Part shown: piece by piece, positions 1 to 8,275 of the stretch
Numbering within the stretch: position 1 is the stretch's first letter
Layout: every line of letters starts with the position of its first letter
NCBI RefSeq assembly: GCF_023156505.1
Contig: NZ_JALNMJ010000031.1
Span: 1-52,406 of the forward strand
Origin: Roseibium sediminicola
GTDB lineage: Bacteria; Pseudomonadota; Alphaproteobacteria; Rhizobiales; Stappiaceae
Reading direction: 5' to 3'
Length of the DNA: 52,406 nucleotides
Translations under genes and position numbers: made by a program
The notes under the pieces: generated by a model
Told to the model about the DNA's origin: nothing
The model's input: only the letters and a program-made list of their open reading frames with translations
Databases searched by the model: none

Positions 1-75
1 TATGATCTGGGATATATCGACCTGGAGCAGAGAACCCTACAGACAATCGACAACCCGTTCGGCACGAGGTTGTAA
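1..75 (+). CDS. IS481-type transposase, C-terminal end only (cut by window edge)
   Basis: Frame 1 is open from the first base to a TAA at 73-75. It reads a tail beginning YDLGYIDLEQRTLQ and continuing IDNPFGTRL. I recognise this tail as the C-terminus of DDE transposases of the IS481 type, which cut and paste their own element. Only 24 residues are visible, so the catalytic domain lies outside the window. The family call rests on recall of this tail and on the terminal repeats that follow directly downstream. It could instead be a related IS3-group element. Confidence 0.7.
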   Translation, partial: YDLGYIDLEQRTLQTIDNPFGTRL

Positions 76-121
76 CCCATGTCTCCGGTACAAACTGTTA
101 CCTATGTCTCCGGATCGGACA
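72..121 (+). mobile_element. Right end of the IS481-type element with two subterminal repeats
   Basis: Immediately after the transposase stop lie two near-identical 17-bp direct repeats, GTAACCCATGTCTCCGG at 72-88 and GTTACCTATGTCTCCGG at 97-113 (15 of 17 match). On the other strand the presumed tip reads TGTCCGATCCGGAGACATAG, starting with TGT at position 121, as is usual for this family. The exact boundary is inferred because the left end and any target duplication are outside the window. Confidence 0.6.
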
Positions 122-138
122 TCGGGCAAAACTGGATT

Positions 139-215
139 TGGTAGCGGAGGAGGGACTCGAACCCCCGACACGCGGATTATGATTCCGCTGCTCTAACCGG
201 CTGAGCTACTCCGCC
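139..215 (-). tRNA. tRNA-Met (anticodon CAT), elongator type
   Basis: The minus strand folds into a complete cloverleaf of 77 nt. The acceptor stem GGCGGAG pairs with CTCCGCT (first pair G-T), the D arm contains AGCTCAGCCGG, the anticodon arm is GCGGA-ATCATAA-TCCGC with anticodon CAT, and the T arm contains GGTTCGAGTCC. The 3' CCA is encoded at 139-141. The body matches elongator methionine tRNAs of alphaproteobacteria. A CAT anticodon could also be a lysidine-modified Ile tRNA, but the acceptor and anticodon stems favour Met. It lies 18 bp from the end of the IS element. Confidence 0.93.
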
Positions 216-330
216 ATCCAATGCGTCTTCGAGCCTTGGCGGCCCGCGCAACGTGGGGTGCTTATAGTGAGGCGGCGGGCGGGCGTCAAGCGTTGAATCG
301 GCACCCGCGCGCAAAGTTTTTGAACAGGCC

Positions 331-1509
331 TCAGGCGGCGGAAACCGGGCTTTCGGCCTGTGGAAAATCGATGGTCCAGGTGCCGGTGCGCTCGGTCTTG
401 TGGATCCAGCCGCCGCCAAGCACGCGGGCGGTGTCGTCGTCTGAATCGAAAAAGACGCAGGCCTGGCCCGGGGCAACGCCGGCTTCCGCGTTGGCCAGAT
501 CGACAAAGGCCTTGCCGTTCAGGGTGCGCAGGGTGGCGGGCGCGGGCGGGCGGGTCGAGCGGACCTTGGCAAAGAGCTCGATCTCGTCGCCCTCGTCCAG
601 CGGCTGGTCGCCGATCCAGTTCATTTCGCGCAGCAAAATGGTGCTGGTCGCCAGCGCCTCGCGCGGGCCGACCACGACCCGGCGCTCGTCCGGATCCAGG
701 CGGACCACATAGAGAGGCTCACCCGTGGCGACGCCGAGGCCGCGGCGCTGGCCGATGGTGTAATGGATGATGCCGTCATGGTCGCCCAGCACCCGGCCGT
801 CCATGTGCACGATCCTGCCCGGTTCGGCGGCGTTCGGGCGCAGCTTGCGGATCACCTCGGCATAATCGCCATTGGGCACGAAGCAGATGTCCTGGCTGTC
901 CGGCTTGTTCGCAACCGACAGGCCGAATTCGGCGGCGAGCTCGCGCACCCTGGCCTTGGGCATGCCGCCAAGCGGAAAGCGGACGAAGTCCAGTTGCTCC
1001 TGGGTGGTGGCGAACAGGAAGTAGCTCTGGTCGCGGTCGAGATCGGCCGGGCGATAGAGCGCGCGCTTGTTGCCCTGCTGCGCGGAGCGGACATAGTGGC
1101 CGGTCGCCAGGGCGTCGGCGCCAAGGTCCTTCGCCGTCTTCAGAAGATCGGTGAACTTGACCGTCTGGTTGCAGGACACGCAGGGGATCGGGGTTTCGCC
1201 GGCAATATAGCTGTCGGCGAACCGGTCCATGACCTGTTCCTTGAAGCGGCTTTCATAGTCGAGCACGTAGTGGGGGATGCCGATCTTTTCCGCGGCGCGG
1301 CGGGCGTCGTGAATGTCGACGCCGGCGCAGCAGGACTTGGCCTTGGCGACGGCCGCGCCATGGTCATAGAGCTGCAGGGTGACGCCGATGACGTCATAGC
1401 CTTCCGCCTTCATCAGCGCGGCAACGACCGAGCTGTCGACGCCGCCGGACATGGCAACGACAACACGTGTATCTTCCGGGCGGCCGGGCAGATCCAGACT
1501 GTTTCGCAT
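331..1509 (-). CDS. mnmA: tRNA-specific 2-thiouridylase MnmA
   Basis: MnmA adds sulfur to C2 of the wobble uridine (U34) of Lys, Glu and Gln tRNAs in the cytoplasm, using ATP and persulfide sulfur. The 392-residue product has the PP-loop ATP motif SGGVDSS near residue 20, a first catalytic cysteine in the PCVSC segment near residue 110, and the second in DSQDICFVP near residue 208. The C-terminal beta-barrel follows. Length is usual for the family, which is about 360-400 residues. The gene stands alone and reads away from fliK. A tRNA gene follows it on the same strand about 115 bp downstream. Confidence 0.96.
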   Translation of the reverse strand: MRNSLDLPGRPEDTRVVVAMSGGVDSSVVAALMKAEGYDVIGVTLQLYDHGAAVAKAKSCCAGVDIHDARRAAEKIGIPHYVLDYESRFKEQVMDRFADSYIAGETPIPCVSCNQTVKFTDLLKTAKDLGADALATGHYVRSAQQGNKRALYRPADLDRDQSYFLFATTQEQLDFVRFPLGGMPKARVRELAAEFGLSVANKPDSQDICFVPNGDYAEVIRKLRPNAAEPGRIVHMDGRVLGDHDGIIHYTIGQRRGLGVATGEPLYVVRLDPDERRVVVGPREALATSTILLREMNWIGDQPLDEGDEIELFAKVRSTRPPAPATLRTLNGKAFVDLANAEAGVAPGQACVFFDSDDDTARVLGGGWIHKTERTGTWTIDFPQAESPVSAA

Positions 1510-1816
1510 TTCTACAAGCTTCCAGAAATCTTGGCCGATCGCGCGTGCCGGAAGGCGTTTGCCTCCAGGTCCTCCGGGTTGGCCGGGGACGGGCGCCGAT
1601 CAAGGGCCTCGTTCAAAGTTGGCGGCACTATATAGAAAGGGCCGGGAAATGCCAATTGCTGCCCGCGCATGGCAGGCACGCTTTGCCCGACCGGCAAACC
1701 TTGCCGCCTCCCGGGAGCGGGTATTCCGGGGAGGTCGAGAAATTTCTTAGCTATTTCAAAGGCTTTTTTGAAATTTCAGACTGGCCCGATGTTTGCTTCC
1801 TTTCCCGTGATGAAAT
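1510..1816. other. Divergent intergenic region between mnmA and fliK
   Basis: This 307-bp gap must hold the promoters of mnmA (minus) and fliK (plus). The stretch around 1735-1780 is AT-richer than its surroundings. I looked for a sigma-54 -24/-12 promoter, expected for a FlbD-controlled late flagellar gene, and found GG...GC pairs only with wrong spacing. No perfect CtrA box was seen. The short overlapping reading frames here have no recognisable product. Confidence 0.5.
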
Positions 1817-3892
1817 GTGCCTGCAGCCGCGGGCGAAGATCTGGGGGCAAACGTGCTGCCATTTGGACTGACAACGGATGTATCTGCGGGCGCTCTTGCC
1901 GCCGGCGCGGGCGGTGCGCTCGGGGCCGGGGTGGCGGGACCCGTTACAGGTGATGCCGCACCCGGCGCGAGCGTGTTCGCCGACGCGTTGAAAGCGGCCG
2001 CCGCAACCGGCGTTGTGGCCACTCCGGAAGGCGGTGCCGCCGCCAGGCCGGGAGACGTGAAAGTGGCGCTGCCGGCAAGCGCCTCGGAAGAAGCCATCGA
2101 TTTGCTGAAGAAGGCGGTGAGCGATCAGGCCGCCGCGCAGCCGCCGGTGCCGGCCACGCAGCCTGCGCCGCTTCCCGGGACGGCCGGGGCGGATACGGCA
2201 AAGATATCAAGTGACGGTGAGGCCGCGGTTGCGGACCCGCCCGGGCCCGAGGACCCGCAAATTGATGAAGGCGCCATCCTGGCGTCCATGGACGCGATTG
2301 TTCCGGCGGTGCCTGGACCTGCCCCGCTGCCGGGCGTAACGCCCGCCGGTCAGGAGGCGGGTGGTGCGGCCTCTCCTTCGTCGGTGCCGTCCAGCGCGGT
2401 GCCTCCGGCTGTCGGAGCGGCTGGCAATGGCGTGCCAGGTGGCATGCTGCCCGGCGCGCCGGGTGGGCAACAGCCGCCGGCCGTGGCCAGTCCGAATGCC
2501 GCGAACGGCCTGCAACAGGCGGCCAATGCCGGTGCGGGTGTTTCGGGCTCGCCTGCGGGCTTGGAGGGCGGCACGGATGCTGCAGCGCCTGCGGGCCGGC
2601 GCTGGCAGAACGAATTGCCGCCGGAACTTCGTGCTTCGCAGCCGCAGGCCGGGCAGAGCCGGGCCAATGCTCAGCCGGCCCCGGTGCTTCCGGCATCCGC
2701 CAATGCCACGACGCCCGCGACAGCCGCTGTGGTGGCTGGTAACGGCGCAGCGGAAAGTGCCGTCCCGAAAGTTGCTGCCTTGGCCGCGGCGGATAAGTCC
2801 GCGGCACAGGCCCCGGCCGGGACAACGAGCAACGCGCAGCCGGCGCCTCTGCAGACCCAGTCGGGTCAGCTGGCACCCGTACCGACCAACGGGCAGGCTC
2901 CAGTGCCGGCAAGTGGTTCGCAACTCGGCGGTCAGCCGGCCGCGCAGCTGCCCTCTGATCTGGCAACAGCGGCCGGACAGGCGTCCTCGCGGCCTGCCGG
3001 ACCATCCGCCGCGACCGGCGGTTCCTTGACGGCGGTGGCCGCAACGACGTCCGGTTCCGGCACCCCTTCTGTCCTGAGCGCTGAAGCGCCGGTGACGGTG
3101 CAGACGGGTGAGGTGTTGCCGGATGCCGCTTTGCCGGACGCGCCGGTTGCCGACGATGTTGCCACCCTTGCCAAGCCGGGTGCTGACACAGGCGCGCCTG
3201 GCAATGCTGCCAAACCCGCCGGTGTCGCCACCACGCAAGCCGGGCAGGGGGCTGACAATCGTGCGGCAAATACGCCTGCGGTGACTGCGCCCGTGGCCGC
3301 GGCCACAACCCTTGCGGTTGTTGCGGAAGATGCCGGCCTTCCGGTCACCGATCCCGATACGATGACGGGTTCGGACTTCACCACGGCCAGCGTGCGCGGC
3401 GGCGACCTGCATGGCGCCATGCGCACCGAAAGCCTGCAGACGCCGAACCAGACCCAGTCCGCTCATGTGGCCACCCAGGTCGCGGCGGAAATCGCCCGCA
3501 ATCTGAAAGACGGCAACACCCGCTTCCAGATGCGGTTCGATCCGCCGGAACTCGGCCGGGTGGAAGTCAATATGCGGGTCGGTGCCGATGGCAGCGTCCA
3601 GGCTCATCTGATTGTCGACCGGCCCGAAACCCTCGACATGTTCCTGCGCGATCAGCGCGGGCTGGAGCGGGCGCTTGAGGCCGCGGGCCTGAACCCGGAC
3701 AGTGACAATCTGCAATTCTCGCTGAAACAGGATGGTGGCCAGCAATTCGCCTCGGATCAGGGCGACGGCGGCCAGCAATCCGGCTTTGGCGACAATGGCT
3801 CCGAAGGCTCGGGCGATGCGGATCCGGACATCACCGAACGGGTCCGGCTGATGCTTGCCGAACAGCGCGGCGGTCTGGACATGAAAGTATAG
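1817..3892 (+). CDS. fliK: Flagellar hook-length control protein FliK
   Basis: FliK measures hook length and switches the flagellar export gate from rod/hook to filament substrates. The protein is up to 691 residues. A long Ala/Pro/Gly-rich, low-complexity region fills roughly residues 1-540. The conserved C-terminal Flg_hook domain, at about 555-650, contains FQMRFDPPELGRVEVNMRV. A Gln/Gly/Asp-rich tail follows. The start is uncertain. GTG 1817 is the first in frame after a stop but has a poor ribosome site. GTG 1853 has GGGGG about 6 nt upstream and may be the true start. flgD follows 30 bp later, as in many flagellar loci. Confidence 0.88.
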   Translation: MPAAAGEDLGANVLPFGLTTDVSAGALAAGAGGALGAGVAGPVTGDAAPGASVFADALKAAAATGVVATPEGGAAARPGDVKVALPASASEEAIDLLKKAVSDQAAAQPPVPATQPAPLPGTAGADTAKISSDGEAAVADPPGPEDPQIDEGAILASMDAIVPAVPGPAPLPGVTPAGQEAGGAASPSSVPSSAVPPAVGAAGNGVPGGMLPGAPGGQQPPAVASPNAANGLQQAANAGAGVSGSPAGLEGGTDAAAPAGRRWQNELPPELRASQPQAGQSRANAQPAPVLPASANATTPATAAVVAGNGAAESAVPKVAALAAADKSAAQAPAGTTSNAQPAPLQTQSGQLAPVPTNGQAPVPASGSQLGGQPAAQLPSDLATAAGQASSRPAGPSAATGGSLTAVAATTSGSGTPSVLSAEAPVTVQTGEVLPDAALPDAPVADDVATLAKPGADTGAPGNAAKPAGVATTQAGQGADNRAANTPAVTAPVAAATTLAVVAEDAGLPVTDPDTMTGSDFTTASVRGGDLHGAMRTESLQTPNQTQSAHVATQVAAEIARNLKDGNTRFQMRFDPPELGRVEVNMRVGADGSVQAHLIVDRPETLDMFLRDQRGLERALEAAGLNPDSDNLQFSLKQDGGQQFASDQGDGGQQSGFGDNGSEGSGDADPDITERVRLMLAEQRGGLDMKV

Positions 3893-3894
3893 AA

Positions 3895-3911
3895 GGGACG
3901 GGATCCGTCCC
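3895..3911 (+). other. Small hairpin in the fliK-flgD gap
   Basis: GGGACGG-GAT-CCGTCCC forms a perfect 7-bp stem with a 3-nt loop in the 30-bp gap, just ahead of the flgD ribosome site. There is no T-tract, so it is not a standard terminator. It may stabilise or process the mRNA. Confidence 0.4.
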
Positions 3912-3922
3912 GGGAGTGAAAC

Positions 3923-4582
3923 ATGACCACAGTATCTTCAGCCACCTCTAGCAGCGCTCAGAGCGGTGCCGCCAACAGCAGCAGCGGTCTGATCGCGAAT
4001 TACGAGCTGTTTCTGACCATTCTGACAACGCAGATCCAGAACCAGGACCCGCTCGATCCACTCGACTCGGCGGAATACACCAATCAGCTGGTGCAATATT
4101 CGAATGTCGAGCAGTCGATCAAGCAGAACCAGAACCTGGAAGACATCATTGCCACGTTGCAGAGCAGCCAGAGCCTCAGCTATGTCAGCTATGTCGGCAA
4201 CGAGGTGACCGCGGACGCGTCCACGACAACGCTGACAGGCAGCCAGGCGAGCTGGTCCTATGACATCACCGAGGAAGCTTCCGGATCCTTCGAGATCCGC
4301 AACTCGAGCGGAGCGGTTGTCTATAGCGGCGACATCGAACTCGATGCCGGCAGCGGGACGTTCAATTGGGACGGGCGCACGGACAGCGGTCAGCAGGCCG
4401 TCGACGGGCTTTACACCATTTCCTTCGATATGAAGGATGCCAACAGCCGGCCGGAAACGGTCCGGACCACGGTGTCCGGCATTGTCGACCGGGTGGACTG
4501 GTCCAGTGGCGAGGCGGTGCTGAAGGTCGGCGACCAGGACTTTCCTGTCAGCTCGGTGACGGCAGTCTCAAGGCCGTCCTAA
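3923..4582 (+). CDS. flgD: Flagellar hook assembly (cap) protein FlgD
   Basis: FlgD forms the scaffold cap at the tip of the growing hook and is exported through the flagellar secretion system. The 219-residue protein has the typical N-terminal segment YELFLTILTTQIQNQDPLDP near residues 30-50, followed by YTNQLVQYSNVEQ. The C-terminal half is a FlgD-type Ig/Tudor-like fold containing the GTFNWDGRTDSGQ motif. Ser- and Ala-rich residues at the very N-terminus fit an export signal. Start ATG 3923 is preceded by GGGAG. A strong terminator follows at 4615-4644, so fliK-flgD is probably one transcript. Confidence 0.95.
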   Translation: MTTVSSATSSSAQSGAANSSSGLIANYELFLTILTTQIQNQDPLDPLDSAEYTNQLVQYSNVEQSIKQNQNLEDIIATLQSSQSLSYVSYVGNEVTADASTTTLTGSQASWSYDITEEASGSFEIRNSSGAVVYSGDIELDAGSGTFNWDGRTDSGQQAVDGLYTISFDMKDANSRPETVRTTVSGIVDRVDWSSGEAVLKVGDQDFPVSSVTAVSRPS

Positions 4583-4614
4583 AGGCAATAATTTCAATTC
4601 GCTGCGCATTTGTT

Positions 4615-4644
4615 GGCTCCGGGCGATGTCCGGAGCCCTTTTTT
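4615..4644 (+). terminator. Rho-independent terminator after flgD
   Basis: A perfect 8-bp stem, GGCTCCGG (4615-4622) with CCGGAGCC (4630-4637), has a 7-nt loop and is followed by T6. It ends the fliK-flgD transcript. Confidence 0.9.
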
Positions 4645-4848
4645 GCTGGCTTATCGGATTTTGGTCGGGAAACCGGAGTGCCTGCAATTTTCAAGCGTAT
4701 TCGATTTGCGTTGCAAAATGCACGGGCAAGTCATTATGGTTAACGAATTCATATATCGCTATTTACAAATTGAGTGTTTATTTTTCTGATTTCCTAAATA
4801 TCATTCACTAAATTTAGATTTTATAGTTAATAAAAATACAATTTTGCT

Positions 4849-4863
4849 TTAGGCGTTTGTTAA
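4849..4863 (+). promoter_or_regulatory. Candidate CtrA box upstream of sciP
   Basis: TTAG-GCGTTTG-TTAA matches the CtrA consensus TTAA-N7-TTAA at 7 of 8 positions. It lies 53 bp before the sciP start in a strongly AT-rich leader (about 4740-4915). A further TTAAC half-site is at 4740-4744. CtrA drives sciP in Caulobacter; that it does so here is inference. Confidence 0.5.
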
Positions 4864-4915
4864 GCGTCATTGTGTAGTCTCAATTCAACTTGGTCATGGT
4901 TAGTGTGAGAGTACA

Positions 4916-5191
4916 ATGACCGAACAGATTCGTTCGCGTGTAAAATATGTCATCGGACCCGATGGAAGCCCGCTCACTATTGCGGACTTGCCGCCGACGT
5001 CCACGAAGCGGTGGGTCATCCGCCGCAAGGCGGAAGTCGTTGCAGCTGTTCGGGGAGGGCTTCTTTCCCTGGAAGAGGCCTGTCAACGATACACTCTGAC
5101 GGTTGAGGAATTCCTCTCCTGGCAGAGCTCGATCGAGAAACACGGTCTGGCGGGCCTCAGGGCCACGAGGATCCAGCAGTACCGGAACTGA
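4916..5191 (+). CDS. sciP: SciP-like CtrA inhibitor (DUF1153)
   Basis: SciP is a small helix-turn-helix protein. In Caulobacter it binds CtrA and DNA and blocks activation of CtrA-dependent genes, including flagellar ones. The 91-residue product has the DUF1153 core: IGPDGSPLTIADLPP, then RWVIRRKAEVVAAVRGGLLS, then EEACQRYTLTVEEF. This fits the usual length of about 90 residues. It stands alone between two terminators, with an AT-rich promoter region holding a candidate CtrA box. The position between two flagellar blocks supports a role in their control. Confidence 0.9.
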   Translation: MTEQIRSRVKYVIGPDGSPLTIADLPPTSTKRWVIRRKAEVVAAVRGGLLSLEEACQRYTLTVEEFLSWQSSIEKHGLAGLRATRIQQYRN

Positions 5192-5240
5192 CCGGGCTCA
5201 ACAGACGTGAGAAGGCGCTGCGCTTGCTGCGCCTGCAAAG

Positions 5241-5264
5241 GGTCGGCTCCGCCGGCCTTTTTTT
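5241..5264 (+). terminator. Rho-independent terminator after sciP
   Basis: GGTCGGC (5241-5247) pairs with GCCGGCC (5251-5257), one G-T pair included, with loop TCC and T7 following. It lies 50 bp after the sciP stop. Confidence 0.85.
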
Positions 5265-5495
5265 GTTTCTGAGGCAAGTCCGTCGGACCTGTTCCATCCT
5301 CCCGCAAGCGAACGACCCGTCTGATTAGCGCCGCTGCCGGTCCGTCCGTGCTTCGTGGTGCTGCCGGGGAGGCTTGACCTTTGGGGAACTTATCCAAAAA
5401 TTAATAAGGTAGGCAGTTTTTCCCCACCTGAGTTGCGTTTTGCATTATCGTAAATCGCTGAATTCTGCCGATCCGGGATAGTGGTAAAGAGCTCG

Positions 5496-5511
5496 TTAAC
5501 CACTTGTTAAC
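5496..5511 (+). promoter_or_regulatory. Perfect CtrA box upstream of fliF
   Basis: TTAACCACTTGTTAAC is an exact TTAA-N7-TTAAC match. It lies about 100 bp before the GTG start of fliF in a 418-bp gap that otherwise holds only the sciP terminator. The placement fits a CtrA-activated class II flagellar promoter as in Caulobacter. Consensus knowledge is established; function here is inferred. Confidence 0.82.
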
Positions 5512-5609
5512 CCTCTGGGCGGCAAATTTTGCCCATCGAAGGTGTGGCATGCCGAGCCGACTCCAATAATAACGGTTTCAAGGCATGTTTCAGATGCGGG
5601 CGGGCATTC

Positions 5610-7226
5610 GTGAACGGATTGACTGAATTCATAAAAGCACTTGGACCGGCGCGGATTGCCGCGATGGGCGCGGTTGCCGCGATCCTGATCGGCGTGTTCG
5701 CGTTCATCATCTTCCGTGTCACCGCACCTCAAATGACCACGCTTTATAACGAGATGACCCTTGAAGACAGCGCGGCGATCGTCAGCCAGCTGGAAAGCCA
5801 GGGTGTGCAGTTTGAACTGAAGCGCGAAGGCTCGACCATTCTCGTGCCAAGGGAGCAGGTCGCCCGGCTGCGCATGCAGCTGGCCGCGGAAGGCCTGCCG
5901 ACCGGCGGGTCCATCGGCTATGAAATCTTCGACCGGACCGACACGCTGGGCGCCACCAGCTTTGTTCAGAACATCAATCACCTCCGGGCCATGGAAGGCG
6001 AGCTGTCGCGCACGATCGGTTCGCTGGACCGGATCCGCGCGGCCCGTGTTCATCTGGTGATCCCGGAGCGGCAGCTGTTCCAGCGTGACCGGCGTCCGCC
6101 GTCGGCCTCCATTGTCCTGAATGTGCGTGGCGCGCTCGGGCCGGGTGAAATCCGCGCCGTGCAGCACCTGGTGGCCACCGCGGTCGACGGTTTGGACCCC
6201 GACAGGGTGTCGATCGTCGACGAGAGCGGCCGTCTTCTGGCCTCCGGTGTCGGCGACGACGAAGACGGTATGGTCTCCGCGTCGCTTCAGGAGCGCACCG
6301 TCGCGGTTGAAAGCCGGCTGCGCAACCAGATCGAGGAAATCCTCAATTCGGTGGTCGGCCCCGGCCGGGCCCGCGTCCGCGTCAACGCGGAAGTGGATTA
6401 CAACCGCCTGACCGAAACCACGGAAACCTTCGATCCGGAAGGTCAGGTGGTGCGCTCGACCCAGACCAAGGAAGAGGCATCGTCCTCCCTGTCGCGGAAC
6501 GGCCAGGTCACAGTCGGCAATCAGCTGCCCAACCAGGAAGGCGGTCAGGGCGACGCCAACGGCCGGGACACGGCGACGCTGACCGAGGAGATCACCAATT
6601 ACGAGATTTCCAAATCGACCCGTACGGAAATCATAGAGGCCGGCCAGGTCAAGCGCCTGTCCGTGGCCGTGCTGGTCGACGGTACCTATCAGCCGGACGG
6701 CAGCGGCAACAATGCCTATACGCCAAGGTCCCAGGAAACCCTCGACCGGATCGCTGTCCTGGTCCGCTCCGCGGTTGGTTTCGACGCAGCGCGCGGCGAC
6801 TCCGTCGAGGTGGTCAACCTGCAATTCGCGCTGCCGCCGCAGGACGACCTGCTGGCCGAAGGCGACGAGCTGTTCGAATTCACCCGCGACGACATCATCC
6901 GTTTCGCCGAATTGGGCGTTCTGTTCCTGATTGCGCTGCTGCTGCTGCTCTTCGTGGTCCGCCCGCTGCTGCGCCGGATCGTGACGCCGGAAGAAAAACA
7001 GCCGCAGGAACTGATGATCGGCCCCGACGGTACGCTGGTCGTCGAGACCGAAGTGCCGCAGGAAGAGACACCGGAAGACGAATTCGTCATCGAATGGCTG
7101 GAACAGGCCAAGCAGGAAGGAGCCATGCAGGCAAGCTCGATCGCCAAGGTTGGCGGCATGATCAAGGACCATCCGACGGAAGCAGTGAACATCGTTCGCG
7201 GCTGGCTGGATGAGCAGGCCGCCTGA
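5610..7226 (+). CDS. fliF: Flagellar MS-ring protein FliF
   Basis: FliF builds the MS ring in the inner membrane, the base on which rotor and export gate assemble. The 538-residue protein has an N-terminal transmembrane helix (AAMGAVAAILIGVFAFIIF), ring-building motifs with PFFFLVQNINHLRA-type segment TSFVQNINHLRAMEGEL, and a second membrane helix near the C-terminus (LGVLFLIALLLLLFVV). The C-terminal tail that binds FliG contains EAVNIVRGWL. GTG 5610 was chosen because GGGCGGG lies 7 nt upstream and family members begin just before this point. An upstream TTG at 5529 would add 27 unlikely residues. The stop overlaps the fliG start. Confidence 0.95.
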   Translation: MNGLTEFIKALGPARIAAMGAVAAILIGVFAFIIFRVTAPQMTTLYNEMTLEDSAAIVSQLESQGVQFELKREGSTILVPREQVARLRMQLAAEGLPTGGSIGYEIFDRTDTLGATSFVQNINHLRAMEGELSRTIGSLDRIRAARVHLVIPERQLFQRDRRPPSASIVLNVRGALGPGEIRAVQHLVATAVDGLDPDRVSIVDESGRLLASGVGDDEDGMVSASLQERTVAVESRLRNQIEEILNSVVGPGRARVRVNAEVDYNRLTETTETFDPEGQVVRSTQTKEEASSSLSRNGQVTVGNQLPNQEGGQGDANGRDTATLTEEITNYEISKSTRTEIIEAGQVKRLSVAVLVDGTYQPDGSGNNAYTPRSQETLDRIAVLVRSAVGFDAARGDSVEVVNLQFALPPQDDLLAEGDELFEFTRDDIIRFAELGVLFLIALLLLLFVVRPLLRRIVTPEEKQPQELMIGPDGTLVVETEVPQEETPEDEFVIEWLEQAKQEGAMQASSIAKVGGMIKDHPTEAVNIVRGWLDEQAA

Positions 7227-8275
7227 TGGCTAGCGATCAACTCCAGCAACAGCTGCAAGTCAGCGCCGATCACGAAGACCGCGAGCTGAAAGGTGCCGAG
7301 CGGGCAGCCGTCCTGTTGCTGGCGCTTGGAGAACAGCACGGCGCGCCGATCTGGGAGAAACTAGACGAAATCGAGGTGCGTCAGGTATCCGCGGCCATGG
7401 CCAATCTCGGTCCGGTCACGCCGAACATGCTGGAGAACCTGTTCAAGGACTTTGTCCGGCGCGTCAGCTCGAAAGGCGCCCTGACCGGCAATGTCGACGC
7501 GACGGAGCGGCTATTGGCCAGCTTCCTGCCGGGCGACAAGGTCAACATCATCATGGAAGAAATCCGCGGTCCGGCCGGCCGCAACATGTGGGAGAAACTC
7601 TCCAACGTGCAGGAGAATGTGCTCGCCAACTACCTGAAGAACGAATATCCGCAGACCGTTGCGGTGGTGCTGTCGAAGATCAATTCCGACCATGCCGCCC
7701 GTGTGCTCGGCATTCTGCCGGAAGAGCTGGCGCTGGAAGTGGTCAGCCGCATGCTGCGCATGGATGCGGTTCAAAAGGAAGTTCTGGAGAAAGTCGAGCA
7801 GACGCTGCGGGTCGAGTTCATGTCGAACCTGACCAACACCTCACGGCGCGACAGTCACGAGATGATGGCCGACATCTTCAACAATTTCGACCGTCAGACC
7901 GAGGCCCGGTTCCTGGCGGCGCTCGAAGAGGACAACCGCGAGGCCGCGGACCGGATCAAGACGCTGATGTTCACCTTCGACGACCTGTTGAAACTCGACG
8001 CGGCCAGCGCGCAGACGCTCCTGCGCCATGTGGAGAAGGATCAGCTGGCGATCGCGCTCAAAGGCTCGACAGATTCCGCACGCGAATTCTTCTTCGGCAA
8101 CATGTCCTCGCGCGCCGCCAAGTTGCTCGGCGACGACATGGATGCGCTCGGACCGGTGCGGCTGCGTGACGTGGACGAGGCTCAGACGAGCATGGTGAAC
8201 AAGGCCAAGGACCTGGCGGCGAAGGGCGAAATCATGATCTCCAAGTCCAAGGGCGAGGATGAAATCATCTACTGA
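7226..8275 (+). CDS. fliG: Flagellar motor switch protein FliG
   Basis: FliG joins the MS ring to the C ring and transmits torque from MotA. The 349-residue length is near the family norm. It has an N-terminal FliF-binding region (KGAERAAVLLLALGEQHGA), the middle domain with the EHPQT-like segment NEYPQTVAVVLSKI, and a C-terminal domain with FDDLLKLD and the torque-helix region DQLAIALKGSTDSAREFFF. Its ATG overlaps the fliF stop as TGATG, and its stop overlaps the fliH start in the same way, so translation is probably coupled. Confidence 0.95.
   Translation: MASDQLQQQLQVSADHEDRELKGAERAAVLLLALGEQHGAPIWEKLDEIEVRQVSAAMANLGPVTPNMLENLFKDFVRRVSSKGALTGNVDATERLLASFLPGDKVNIIMEEIRGPAGRNMWEKLSNVQENVLANYLKNEYPQTVAVVLSKINSDHAARVLGILPEELALEVVSRMLRMDAVQKEVLEKVEQTLRVEFMSNLTNTSRRDSHEMMADIFNNFDRQTEARFLAALEEDNREAADRIKTLMFTFDDLLKLDAASAQTLLRHVEKDQLAIALKGSTDSAREFFFGNMSSRAAKLLGDDMDALGPVRLRDVDEAQTSMVNKAKDLAAKGEIMISKSKGEDEIIY

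Noticed and set aside
1660..1720. Sigma-54 promoter before fliK
   Set aside because: GG and GC pairs occur (around 1673-1690 and 1700-1712), but the spacing is 8 or 12 rather than 10.
1944..3778. Long minus-strand frames across fliK
   Set aside because: fliK is Ala/Pro/Gly-rich and very GC-rich, so all frames stay open. The products are Arg-rich nonsense without motifs.
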